A stretch of 26,699 nucleotides of DNA from DASUFH01 sp036274645 (GTDB lineage Bacteria; Acidobacteriota; Terriglobia; 20CM-2-55-15): the NCBI GenBank assembly GCA_036274645.1, contig DASUFH010000425.1, forward strand, positions 1-26,699, read 5' to 3'. Numbering within the stretch: the stretch's first letter is position 1; each line of letters opens with the position of its first letter. A model generated the notes under the pieces. It was not told where the DNA came from, did no database searches, and was given only the letters and a program-made list of their open reading frames with translations. Positions 16,091 through 23,783 of the stretch are shown here, in pieces. The position numbers and the translations under genes are program-made.

Positions 16091-16228
16091 GCCCCTACAA
16101 GCAGGCGGGGCCGGTCCTCGGCCGATCGATTGCGGCCGGCCGGTCTTTTGGAGTAAAAGGGAACAGAGCCGGGAGGATCAACCTATCGCGCTTGTGATCT
16201 CCGAGACGCGTTTCAGGACGGGGTTGGT
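16091..16228 (+). other. Leader region of the dioxygenase gene
   Basis: 138 bases between the hairpin element and the dioxygenase start. It contains GCGGCCGGCCGG at 16131-16142 and an AGCCGGGAGGAT purine-rich stretch about 60 bp before the start. The region directly before the ATG (GGACGGGGTTGGT) gives only a weak ribosome site. I see no convincing promoter. Confidence 0.4.
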
Positions 16229-17140
16229 ATGTCTGAACACTATGCCCGAAGAACTTTCATCGGCGGGATGCTGGGGGCGACCACACTGGCGGCGGCATCC
16301 AGTTCGCGCGTAACAATGCCGCTTGAATCCACGCTGAACCAGCTGACCGCAGCGCCCGACACAGACGCGATGCCCGCGCTCTTTGTCGGACACGGGACGC
16401 CGATGTCCGCCATTCAGCCCAACCAATGGACGTCGGTGTGGGCTGAGATCGGACGCAGGTTGCCGCGGCCGCGCGCCATTCTGTCGATTTCGGCGCACTG
16501 GCTCACGCAGGGCGGATCGCTCGTCACCGTGAGCGAGGCGCCGCATATGAACTACGACATGTACGGTTTTCCGCAACCGATATACGACATTGTCTATCCG
16601 GCAAAGGGGGCGCCGGCGCTCGCCCGGGAGGTTTCGGAGGCCCTGACTCCTGCGCTTCCAGTCTATGGCGATAAGGCCTGGGGCTTTGATCATGGAACCT
16701 GGGTCGTGCTGAAGTACATGTTTCCGGCGGCGGACGTGCCGGTCATCCAACTCAGCATCGACTACAGCAAACCACCGGAATTCCATCTGGAACTGGGCCG
16801 GCGGCTGGCCTTTTTGCGGAGGAAGGGAGTTCTGATCATCGGCTCAGGGAATATGGTCCATAACCTGCAATGGCGTCCCGGATCCAACCATGATCAGCCT
16901 TTCGACTGGGCGGTGGAGTTTGATCGAACGATATGGGAGCGCATTCAGGAAGGGGACTACCAGGCGGTGGCGGCATTTCAGAAACTGGGATCGATGGCGG
17001 CAATGTCTCACCCGACCTACGACCACTTCCTGCCACTGCTTTATTGTCTGGGACTGGTCACGGCGCGCGACAGCGTTGACGCTTTCGTGGAATCGTTTCA
17101 GTGGCCGGCGGTGAGCATGCGCTCACTGCGGATCGCCTGA
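16229..17140 (+). CDS. DODA-type extradiol ring-cleavage dioxygenase (YgiD/LigB family) with Tat-like leader
   Basis: Predicted metal-dependent dioxygenase that opens catechol rings such as DOPA. Length 303 residues. Seen: FVGHGTP (His55), SISAHW (His90), GFDHGTW (His155), NMVHNL (His211) and PTYDHFLPL (His266). In this family the metal ligands are histidines at the positions of His55, His90 and His266, with another His near the active site. Unlike the E. coli protein, this one begins with ARRTFIGGMLGATTLAAASS, a twin-arginine-like leader that suggests export to the periplasm. It appears monocistronic, just downstream of a hairpin element. A diverged copy of its own 3' end lies after its stop. 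The natural substrate is unknown. Confidence 0.88.
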   Translation: MSEHYARRTFIGGMLGATTLAAASSSRVTMPLESTLNQLTAAPDTDAMPALFVGHGTPMSAIQPNQWTSVWAEIGRRLPRPRAILSISAHWLTQGGSLVTVSEAPHMNYDMYGFPQPIYDIVYPAKGAPALAREVSEALTPALPVYGDKAWGFDHGTWVVLKYMFPAADVPVIQLSIDYSKPPEFHLELGRRLAFLRRKGVLIIGSGNMVHNLQWRPGSNHDQPFDWAVEFDRTIWERIQEGDYQAVAAFQKLGSMAAMSHPTYDHFLPLLYCLGLVTARDSVDAFVESFQWPAVSMRSLRIA

Positions 17141-17212
17141 CACTGGTCATAAAACGCTAAAGACGCCTGGAATGGCCAGCAGTGAGTTATGCGTTCATTG
17201 CTGATCGCATAA
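17053..17212 (+). repeat. Diverged duplication of the dioxygenase 3' end
   Basis: Copy 1 at 17102-17140 is the last 12 codons plus stop of the dioxygenase; copy 2 is at 17173-17212. I count 31 identical of 40 aligned columns with one 1-nt gap. The final codons read MRSLRIA-TGA in copy 1 and MRSLLIA-TAA in copy 2, with mostly synonymous differences. A shared ACTGGTCA at 17053 and 17142 suggests the original unit was about 88 bp and that copy 2 has since lost some bases. Confidence 0.75.
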
Positions 17213-17217
17213 CCCAC
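17182..17217. terminator. Probable bidirectional terminator between convergent genes
   Basis: Inverted repeat GTGAGTTATGCG/CGCATAACCCAC with one A-C mismatch and a 12-nt loop (arms 17182-17193 and 17206-17217). It sits between the dioxygenase stop (17140) and the stop of the convergent ATPase gene (17240). No long T-tract. The hairpin is built from the diverged copy of the dioxygenase 3' end. Confidence 0.45.
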
Positions 17218-17239
17218 CACCGGTTGGAGGTACCGCCGA

Positions 17240-18397
17240 TCAGACGGTTCTGATCAGTTCGGCTTCAAAGCCCGACTTGCCCGACCCGGTTGGGCGTCGG
17301 CCGCGGATGGAGCTGACTGCGGATTCGGCAGCCCGCCCGGCCAGGACGCGCTCCCGCGAAAACGTCAGCTTCTCCCCGTCGGAGGCCAGATCAATCTTCA
17401 CGGTGTCGCCGAGACCGATCTGGCCGGTCGCCATCAGGTTGGACAGCGGGAATACCAGATGGCGCTCGATAGCCCGCTTCAGGTGGCGGGCGCCATAGGC
17501 GGCATCCGTTCCGCGCTCCAGGAGAAATTCCTTGGCGCTCGCCGTGCAGCGAAACACGAACTGTTTGCCGGGCTGCGAGGCAAGGACCCGGTTCTGAACG
17601 TCGCCGAGTTCAATGTCGAGGATACGTCCGAGATCCGCGGAATTCAGGGCGCGGAAAACAACGATCTTGTCCAGACGATTCATGAACTCGGGCGAAAACC
17701 GCCGTTTGGCCGCCTGCACGGCGGTGTGATACATCTTGCGATCGAGATCGGCGAGCGCGGCTTCGTCGCGAGGCGTGCCGGACACGAACCCGATCCCGCC
17801 CTGGGTCAGATCGCGGATTTCGACCGCGCCGAGATTCGATGTCATGAAAATGACGGCGCGTGACAAATCCACCTTGCGATTGTCGCCCAGAGTGAGGGTG
17901 CCTTTGTCGAGAATACCCAGCAGAAGCTGCCACAGCGCGTCGTTGGCCTTCTCGATTTCATCGAAAAGGATGAAGCTCATTTTGACACGCTCCGTCTGGT
18001 GCTGATCGACCGCTTCCTGGGTCAACAGCGGCGGCGTCTCCCGGTGGCCGAGATAGCCCGGCGGGGAGCCGATCAACTTGGCGATCTCATGACTGTGCTG
18101 GAACTCCGCGCAGTCAATCTTGATGAACGCGCGCGGATTGCCGAACAGAATCTCCGCGGAGGCTTCGACCACGCGCGTCTTTCCCGATCCGGTCGGGCCC
18201 AGAAACAGCAGGTTGCCCACGGGACGGCCGGGCGCCGCCATTCCAGCCAGGTAAATCTGGTACATGTTGACGATGCGACGGACAGCCCGATCCTGCCCCA
18301 CGACCTTGCTAAGCAGGCGCCGCTCGAAATCCAGGACTTCGGAGCTGCGCAGTTCGGGATCCAAAAGAACCTCTTCGGACACGTACTCCTTATACAT
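17240..18397 (-). CDS. Stand-alone Clp/Hsp100-type AAA+ ATPase (single D2-like module)
   Basis: Predicted cytosolic AAA+ unfoldase-like protein of 385 residues with one ATPase module. Seen: Walker A GPTGSGKT (67-74), pore loop GSPPGYLGH (110-118), Walker B ILFDEIEK (143-150), sensor 1 TSNLG (186-190), arginine finger in FSPEFMNRLD (234-243) and sensor 2 GARHLKR (302-308), then the small C-terminal Clp domain. There is no Clp N-domain, zinc-finger (ClpX) domain or first ATPase module, and no ClpP-binding IGF/L loop that I can identify. The ATG at 18397 has GAGGTG about 8 bp upstream; upstream in-frame ATGs at 18412 and 18418 are less well placed. It follows bshA by about 40 bp on the same strand. 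It is probably the last gene of the bsh transcript. Confidence 0.85.
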   Translation of the reverse strand: MYKEYVSEEVLLDPELRSSEVLDFERRLLSKVVGQDRAVRRIVNMYQIYLAGMAAPGRPVGNLLFLGPTGSGKTRVVEASAEILFGNPRAFIKIDCAEFQHSHEIAKLIGSPPGYLGHRETPPLLTQEAVDQHQTERVKMSFILFDEIEKANDALWQLLLGILDKGTLTLGDNRKVDLSRAVIFMTSNLGAVEIRDLTQGGIGFVSGTPRDEAALADLDRKMYHTAVQAAKRRFSPEFMNRLDKIVVFRALNSADLGRILDIELGDVQNRVLASQPGKQFVFRCTASAKEFLLERGTDAAYGARHLKRAIERHLVFPLSNLMATGQIGLGDTVKIDLASDGEKLTFSRERVLAGRAAESAVSSIRGRRPTGSGKSGFEAELIRTV

Positions 18398-18438
18398 GGG
18401 CGTGCACCTCATTGGCATTGGACGGAGCCGAACGCGCT

Positions 18439-19560
18439 TTAGATTGCCTGGCGGGTTGATTCGTACAGATTCTCGTACCGGGGCACGATCTTTCGTGAGC
18501 AGAAATCGCGCGACGCATGGGCTCGCGCAGCGCGTCCCATTCGCGCTCGAAGGTCCCCGTCCGCCAGTATCCGCATGGCGCAGTCGGCCATTTCATCAAC
18601 AGCACCCGGCTCCCGGAGAAACCCGTCTTCCTCGTCCTCGACGACTTCCGGGAGCCCCCCCACCCGTGTCGCAATCACGGGCACTTCAGACGCCATCGCC
18701 TCCAGAGCCACCAGACCAAAAGACTCGTCCTGGCTAGGAAGAAGCAAGATGTCTGCCACTGACAAAAATGGCGCCATCTCACTTTGCTTTCCTAGAAAAT
18801 GCACGTCTGGCGCCACTCCCTGGGTACTGGCAAGCCATTCGGCCTTGGGCCGCTCCGGACCATCGCCCACCATGAGCAATTTTGCCCGGCGCCGCTTGCG
18901 CACGGCGGCAAACACCGCCACGACGTCTTCGACACGTTTGACGGGACGGAAGTTGGAAATGTGAATCAGAAGGCCCTCATCCGGCTCGGCAAACCGGGAC
19001 CGCAGGCGCATGTCGCCGGAGCGGGCGTAGACATCGCAATCCACAAAGTTGGGCACGACCGAAATAGGACGTTGAATCTGAAACTCGTCGATGGTCCGCC
19101 GCCGCAGGTAGTCGGACACCGCCGTCACGGCGTCGCTGCGTTCGATTCCGAATCGGGTGATCGGCAAATACGACCGGTCATTGCCGACCAGCGTAATGTC
19201 GGTGCCGTGAAGCGTCGTCACGACAGGCACCTTTCGTTCCGGCAGCATCATTTTCGCCAGGTATGCGCTGATCGAATGCGGAATGGCGTAGTGCACATGC
19301 AGCACATCGAGGTCGTAACGGGTGATGACCTCGGTCATCTTGGTGGCGAGAACCAGATCGTAAGGCGGATATTCAAACAATGGGTACGACAACACCTCCA
19401 CTTCGTGAAAGTGGATACGTTCTGTCATGGTGAGCCGGATCGGCAGTGCGTAGCTGATGAAATGCGCTTCGTGGCCTCGCGCGGCCAGTTCCTTGCCGAG
19501 TTCAGTCGCGACGACGCCGCTGCCTCCGTACGTGGGATAACAGGTAATGCCGATCTTCAT
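18439..19560 (-). CDS. bshA: N-acetyl-alpha-D-glucosaminyl L-malate synthase (bacillithiol step 1)
   Basis: GT4-family glycosyltransferase joining GlcNAc from UDP-GlcNAc to L-malate, the first step of bacillithiol synthesis, in the cytosol. Length 373 residues, typical of BshA. Seen: N-terminal KIGITCYPTYGGSGVVATELG with the BshA-type glycine loop; HVHYAIPHSISAYLA and TLHGTDITLVGND in the acceptor domain; HISNFRPVKRVEDV at the domain junction; and the donor-site DESFGLVALEAMASEVPVI with the E-x7-E pattern of retaining GT4 enzymes. It starts 3 bp after the bshC stop, so the two are surely co-transcribed. No BshB-type deacetylase gene is in the window. Confidence 0.93.
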   Translation of the reverse strand: MKIGITCYPTYGGSGVVATELGKELAARGHEAHFISYALPIRLTMTERIHFHEVEVLSYPLFEYPPYDLVLATKMTEVITRYDLDVLHVHYAIPHSISAYLAKMMLPERKVPVVTTLHGTDITLVGNDRSYLPITRFGIERSDAVTAVSDYLRRRTIDEFQIQRPISVVPNFVDCDVYARSGDMRLRSRFAEPDEGLLIHISNFRPVKRVEDVVAVFAAVRKRRRAKLLMVGDGPERPKAEWLASTQGVAPDVHFLGKQSEMAPFLSVADILLLPSQDESFGLVALEAMASEVPVIATRVGGLPEVVEDEEDGFLREPGAVDEMADCAMRILADGDLRARMGRAARAHASRDFCSRKIVPRYENLYESTRQAI

Positions 19561-19563
19561 GGA

Positions 19564-21123
19564 TTATTCAATCCCCACAAACTGATGTTCCCGTCCATCC
19601 AGAAGGAGTTTCGCCTCCATTCTTCCGATCAAACCAAACCCATATCGGTACAGAAACGACAGGATACCGACTTCCCTCTCCTGCAGCTTCTTCTCCGGAT
19701 AGAACGCGTGAACTATGGCGTCCAGGCGTCGGTCCATCAGTTCGCTGCGTCTGGATTCCGCATGCACATAGCGTGTACGCAAACTCTCAACCTGATACAG
19801 GATTTTCCGCATCGACGTATCGAGCGCTCCACTCAGCGTCGGATCAACTGCGGTAAGGACCGGACGAAGCGACTCCAACTCCGAGCCGACTGCGTCCCGA
19901 ACGTGATCAAACGCCGGAGCGCCTTCCAGAGTGCGCCCCGCCCGCTCGGCCAGGAACTCACGCCCGCGCCACGCGTCGGTCCGCTCCAACCGGTAGGCGT
20001 CGAGAGCGCGAGCGATGCGCGGCTCGACAAACGTCGCGCTGACGCGGGGTACTACCGGAGGCATCGGGCGGCCGCAGACGCGATACACGGCGCGCGCCTG
20101 CGCAAAGTAGGCAATTTCCGCCGGGCCCCCGATGTACGCGGCGGTGGGAAAAATCGAATCCTGCACGAATGGCCGCAGCAGGGCGTTGGGACTCAGATTC
20201 TCCGCCGAATCCAGCGCCGCCGGTTTCAGGGGCCGTCGCGAACCCTGCTCATAGCTGAACAGTCCGGTGAACTGTTCCGTAACATGAACCTGCGCGTGAT
20301 ACCCGGCCGCTGTCAACGCGCGGCTTGCGTCCAGCGCCGCCGCACGGATGGCGGGATTTCGCCGGACCGCCTCCTCCAGCGCCGGCCGGGCAAGGTCCTT
20401 CATGGCCGGATCGAGGGGATCGACCAGGGTCAGTTCCGTAGCGGAAAACAGGCGCGCGAGCAGGCGCGCAAAGGCGTCCACCGGAGACACGCCTGGCGCA
20501 TAAATCGTTTCGATTGCCGCGCGGACCTCTCCGGCAAATTCGGACGCCGGCAGGCTCTCGAACAACTCCGCGGTGGCGGAGCGGATATCGGCGCCGTAGG
20601 TTGTCCATCCGACCGGCGCATCGGGCCTGCCTTCCAAAAGAACCTGAACGCGCTTTGGCCCGCCCTCCTCATCCAAAACCGCGGCCCACTCGATTTCGGC
20701 GTGATCGTGGTCTTCCGAAGCAATCCAGAAGACCGGCGTCGCCGGTATCCCCATTTCCTCCAGAGCCCGCGCCAGTTTGACGGCGGAAATGGCCTTGAGC
20801 GCGGCGTAGAGCGGTCCGGTAAACAAACCGGGTTGTTGCCCGGTAATAACCGCCACGGCGCCGGACCGCAATTTGTCGACTCCGCGAAGACCGGCGCCCC
20901 AACGGTTCTGCCGCGCGCCGAGCGTGGCGCACAGTCTTTCCAGTTCCGGACCGGCCGGCCGCGGACACTCCCGGGAAAACGCCGCAATGGACGCGATGTC
21001 GTATGGACGATCATAAAAAGCCGCAACCCGGGGCCAATCCTGTACGTAGCGCAGAAAAAGAGCCGTGCTTCCGGGAACCCGGTCAAACGGAACGCCGGCT
21101 CTTTCGGACGCTTGCGCAGTCAC
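19564..21123 (-). CDS. bshC: Bacillithiol biosynthesis cysteine-adding enzyme
   Basis: Adds cysteine to glucosaminyl-malate in the last step of bacillithiol synthesis. Length 519 residues, within the family range. Seen: RYVQDWPRVAAFYDRPYD near the N-terminus; ITGQQPGLFTGPLYAALKAISAVKLA; PVFWIASEDHDHAEI, the BshC signature in the Rossmann-like core; AYIGGPAEIAYFAQ; and a helical C-terminal region that forms the family's coiled coil, ending GREHQFVGIE. The start is a GTG at 21123 that overlaps the preceding gene's TGA as GTGA, with AAAGGA about 7 bp upstream. It is coupled to the upstream gene and directly followed by bshA. Confidence 0.93.
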   Translation of the reverse strand: MTAQASERAGVPFDRVPGSTALFLRYVQDWPRVAAFYDRPYDIASIAAFSRECPRPAGPELERLCATLGARQNRWGAGLRGVDKLRSGAVAVITGQQPGLFTGPLYAALKAISAVKLARALEEMGIPATPVFWIASEDHDHAEIEWAAVLDEEGGPKRVQVLLEGRPDAPVGWTTYGADIRSATAELFESLPASEFAGEVRAAIETIYAPGVSPVDAFARLLARLFSATELTLVDPLDPAMKDLARPALEEAVRRNPAIRAAALDASRALTAAGYHAQVHVTEQFTGLFSYEQGSRRPLKPAALDSAENLSPNALLRPFVQDSIFPTAAYIGGPAEIAYFAQARAVYRVCGRPMPPVVPRVSATFVEPRIARALDAYRLERTDAWRGREFLAERAGRTLEGAPAFDHVRDAVGSELESLRPVLTAVDPTLSGALDTSMRKILYQVESLRTRYVHAESRRSELMDRRLDAIVHAFYPEKKLQEREVGILSFLYRYGFGLIGRMEAKLLLDGREHQFVGIE

Positions 21124-21770
21124 GGAACCATCCTTTCAATAAACGGACCCAGTCCATCCACGTTCAGCGCGTCGGCCGCGGCTTGAATCGCGCCGGTATC
21201 CCGGCGCGGCGTGCGCAGAATGCCCTCCAGTTCATCCAGCGCCGCCGCAAAACGCAACTCCATATCGGCGGCCGACACGGCCGCCTTCACGCCACACACG
21301 GCCCGATAATGGCTGAAGACGCGCAATACCGGGTAGTACAGGAGAACATTCGGTCCGGGAAGTGGGCTCAACGGAATCGCCGCGGCGATTGCCGCCCAGT
21401 CCAGCGCGAACCATGTCCAATGTTTGATCTTCTGGCGCCGCAACGCCGCGCGAAAGTATCCCAGAACTTCACTCCCGGATGGAAACGTTCCATGGTAAAC
21501 CACAAAACCATTTGCGCCGGCCATTGCCCGCAGGATGCGCTCGGCGGGATCCAGACGGTCCTCGAGCGTACCGTGGTACGCGCGCGCGCTTTCCAGCAGC
21601 TTGCCAACCCAGGCCACGACTCGATTGTGGCGGGACCGCAGCCAGAGAATGGCCTGATGCAGATGGTCGGTCGAGGTCTGCTCCCACACCCGGACAGTTT
21701 CGGAGGAAGCAAACACCAGGCAGGGTCCACGCGGCGTGCGGATAAGGTAAAGAGAGATCGGGCTGTTCAC
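21120..21770 (-). CDS. Mit_KHE1-like (mitochondrial K+/H+ exchange-related) hypothetical protein
   Basis: Protein of 216 residues with weak family recognition. Seen: SLYLIRTPRGPCLVF at the start, a central helical region with HGTFPSGSEVLGYFRAALRRQKIKHWTW, a hydrophobic stretch FALDWAAIAAAIPLSPLPGPNVLLYYPVLRVFSHYRAVCG, and an acidic C-terminus. The PxPNVxxxYxxxRxxSHYRAxxG block resembles the conserved core of the Mit_KHE1 domain family, whose molecular role is not established. The GTG at 21770 overlaps the thiE stop as GTGA and follows AGAGGTGG, so it is preferred to the more distal in-frame ATGs at 21785 and 21857. It is coupled at its other end to bshC by a second GTGA. Context suggests a link with thiol or ion homeostasis, which is inference. 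Confidence 0.6.
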   Translation of the reverse strand: MNSPISLYLIRTPRGPCLVFASSETVRVWEQTSTDHLHQAILWLRSRHNRVVAWVGKLLESARAYHGTLEDRLDPAERILRAMAGANGFVVYHGTFPSGSEVLGYFRAALRRQKIKHWTWFALDWAAIAAAIPLSPLPGPNVLLYYPVLRVFSHYRAVCGVKAAVSAADMELRFAAALDELEGILRTPRRDTGAIQAAADALNVDGLGPFIERMVP

Positions 21771-22372
21771 GCCACCTCTAACCATTGTCGAACGCGTCCG
21801 GCGATGTCCGGAGCGCCCACAAGATCGCCGATGGCCGCAATGGAGCGCGCGCCGCACTGGTAAACGGCGGGCGCGGACGACAATGTGATTCCGCCGATGG
21901 CCACCACGGGCCTGGTCACGCTACGGCAAATCAGGGCCAGTGTTTCCAGCCCCAGCGCCGCCGCCGGGGAGGCCTTGTGTCGCGTCTCGAACACCGGACC
22001 GACGGCGATGTAGTCCACCGGCGCGCGGTCGGCGGCGAGAGCCTGTTCGAGATTGTGGGTGGAGACACCGATGATCGCCTCCGGTCCCAGGACGTGGCGG
22101 GCAGCCTCCGGCGGCAGATCGTCCTGTCCGACGTGCGCGCCGGCGGCGCGGGCGATGAGCGCCACATCGACATGGTCGTTGACGATGACGAGCGCGCCGG
22201 GAGGCGCCGCGAGGAGTATCGCCTCGGTCTGGGCGAGCAGCGTCGCTGGCGCCGCATCCTTGTTCCGCAACTGGACCAGGCGCGCGCCGCCCTCGAACAA
22301 CGCCGCCGCCAGCGAAACCGGATCGCCGAAAGCCGCGTCGGCAATCGCGTACAGACGCGGCAGCGTTCGCAT
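21767..22372 (-). CDS. thiE: Thiamine-phosphate synthase
   Basis: Joins hydroxymethylpyrimidine diphosphate and thiazole phosphate to give thiamine phosphate, in the cytosol. Length 201 residues, a complete TIM barrel. Seen: LVQLRNKD (pyrophosphate-binding region), VNDHVDVALIARAAGAHVGQDDLP, GVSTHN, VDYIAVGPVFETRHK and PVVAIGGIT, all in the family order. It starts 5 bp after the accC stop and its TGA overlaps the next gene's GTG start. No thiamine riboswitch is visible upstream, as expected for an internal operon gene. Confidence 0.93.
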   Translation of the reverse strand: MRTLPRLYAIADAAFGDPVSLAAALFEGGARLVQLRNKDAAPATLLAQTEAILLAAPPGALVIVNDHVDVALIARAAGAHVGQDDLPPEAARHVLGPEAIIGVSTHNLEQALAADRAPVDYIAVGPVFETRHKASPAAALGLETLALICRSVTRPVVAIGGITLSSAPAVYQCGARSIAAIGDLVGAPDIAGRVRQWLEVA

Positions 22373-22377
22373 ACCGC

Positions 22378-23748
22378 TCAGGCCGCCGACCCGCCGGCGC
22401 CGCGGGCGCGCTCCTCCCGCATCTGGTCGATGAATCTGGTGTACAGCGCGCCCCGCCGGAAATCCGGATGCCGGAGGATTTCCCGATGCAGGGGGATGGT
22501 GGTCTGAACGCCTTCAATCACGAACATGTCGAGGGCGCGCTCCATCCGGTTGATCGCCTCATCCCTGGTTGATCCGTGCGCAATAACCTTGGCAATGAGC
22601 GAATCGTAGTACGGCGGAATGACGTACTCCGCGTACGCGGCCGTATCCACCCGCACACCAGGCCCACCCGGTGGATGCCAGGCGTGGATCCGGCCCGGAC
22701 TCGGCTTATGCGTATAGGGATCTTCCGCGTTCAGACGGCACTCGATGGCGTGCCCCCGGAACCGGATGTCCTCCTGCCGGTGGGGCAGATGGGATCCGGC
22801 CGCAGCCAGGATCTGATCGCGCACCAGGTCGATTCCCGTCACAAGTTCGGTCACGGGATGCTCCACCTGAATACGGGTGTTCATTTCCATGAAGTAAAAC
22901 TGGTTGTTCTCGTCGACGAGAAACTCCAGGGTGCCGACATTGGTGTAGCCGATCTCACGGATCGCCCGCACGACAACAGCCCCCATCTGTTCACGCAACT
23001 CGGAGGTCATGATCGGCGACGGCGCTTCCTCGACCAGCTTCTGGTGGCGACGCTGGATGGAGCATTCGCGCTCGCCCAGATGAATCGCATTTCCGTGCTC
23101 GTCGGCGAGCACCTGAAACTCGATGTGCCGGGCCCGGCCAACGTATTTCTCCAGATAACAATGCGGTGAACCGAACGCGTTGGCGGCCTCCGTCTGGGCG
23201 GTATGCAGCGCCACGGAAAGTTCGCTTCGGCTGGTGGCGACACGCATGCCGCGACCGCCGCCGCCGGCGGCGGCCTTGACGATGACGGGATAACCGATCT
23301 CCTCGGCCACCGCCAGCGCGTCGCGTTCGTTGGAGACGAAGTCGGAACTCCCCGGCAACACGGGCACGCCCAACCGCCGCATTTCCGCGCGCGCCCGGGC
23401 CTTGTCTCCCATCATTCGGATCGCCTCGGACGACGGCCCGATGAACTTGATGCGACTGGCCTCGCAGATTTCCGCAAAGGCCCCGTTCTCGGAAAGGAAG
23501 CCGTATCCGGGGTGGATCGCGTCGACGTTGGAGACCTCCGCCGCGCTGATCACATTGGCAAAACTCAGATAGCTGTCGACGCTCTTGGCGGGCCCGATAC
23601 AGATGGCTTCATCGGCAAAGCGGACGTGCAGCGCGTGCTCGTCGGCTTCGGAAAAAACGGCTACGGTGCGAATCCCCAGTTCCTTGCACGCGCAGATGAC
23701 CCGCAGCGCAATCTCCCCGCGATTCGCGATGAGAATCTTTCTAAACAT
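22378..23748 (-). CDS. accC: Biotin carboxylase subunit of acetyl-CoA carboxylase
   Basis: Carboxylates the biotin on BCCP with ATP and bicarbonate, the first half-reaction of malonyl-CoA synthesis. Length 456 residues, normal for AccC. Seen: FRKILIANRGEIALRVI at the N-terminus; IHPGYGFLSENGAFAE; the ATP-grasp glycine loop AAAGGGGRGMRV; ECSIQRRHQKLVEEAPSP; and FMEMNTRIQVEHPVTE, which includes the catalytic and metal-binding residues. It lies 35 bp after accB, followed 5 bp later by thiE. The other carboxylase subunits (accA, accD) are not in the window. Confidence 0.97.
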   Translation of the reverse strand: MFRKILIANRGEIALRVICACKELGIRTVAVFSEADEHALHVRFADEAICIGPAKSVDSYLSFANVISAAEVSNVDAIHPGYGFLSENGAFAEICEASRIKFIGPSSEAIRMMGDKARARAEMRRLGVPVLPGSSDFVSNERDALAVAEEIGYPVIVKAAAGGGGRGMRVATSRSELSVALHTAQTEAANAFGSPHCYLEKYVGRARHIEFQVLADEHGNAIHLGERECSIQRRHQKLVEEAPSPIMTSELREQMGAVVVRAIREIGYTNVGTLEFLVDENNQFYFMEMNTRIQVEHPVTELVTGIDLVRDQILAAAGSHLPHRQEDIRFRGHAIECRLNAEDPYTHKPSPGRIHAWHPPGGPGVRVDTAAYAEYVIPPYYDSLIAKVIAHGSTRDEAINRMERALDMFVIEGVQTTIPLHREILRHPDFRRGALYTRFIDQMREERARGAGGSAA

Positions 23749-23783
23749 GACGCTCGACCAGGAAAACGGAACGCGCCGCCCGG

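Noticed and set aside
15372..16228. A toxin-antitoxin pair in the gene-poor stretch
   Set aside because: The minus frames near 15700-15990 looked like small ORFs, but their motifs fit a frameshifted sugar dehydrogenase better than any toxin or antitoxin.
18799..21186. A 795-codon open frame on the plus strand opposite bshA and bshC
   Set aside because: It mirrors the codon pattern of the two genes on the other strand, is rich in Arg, Gly and His, and shows no domain. High GC content makes such antisense frames common.
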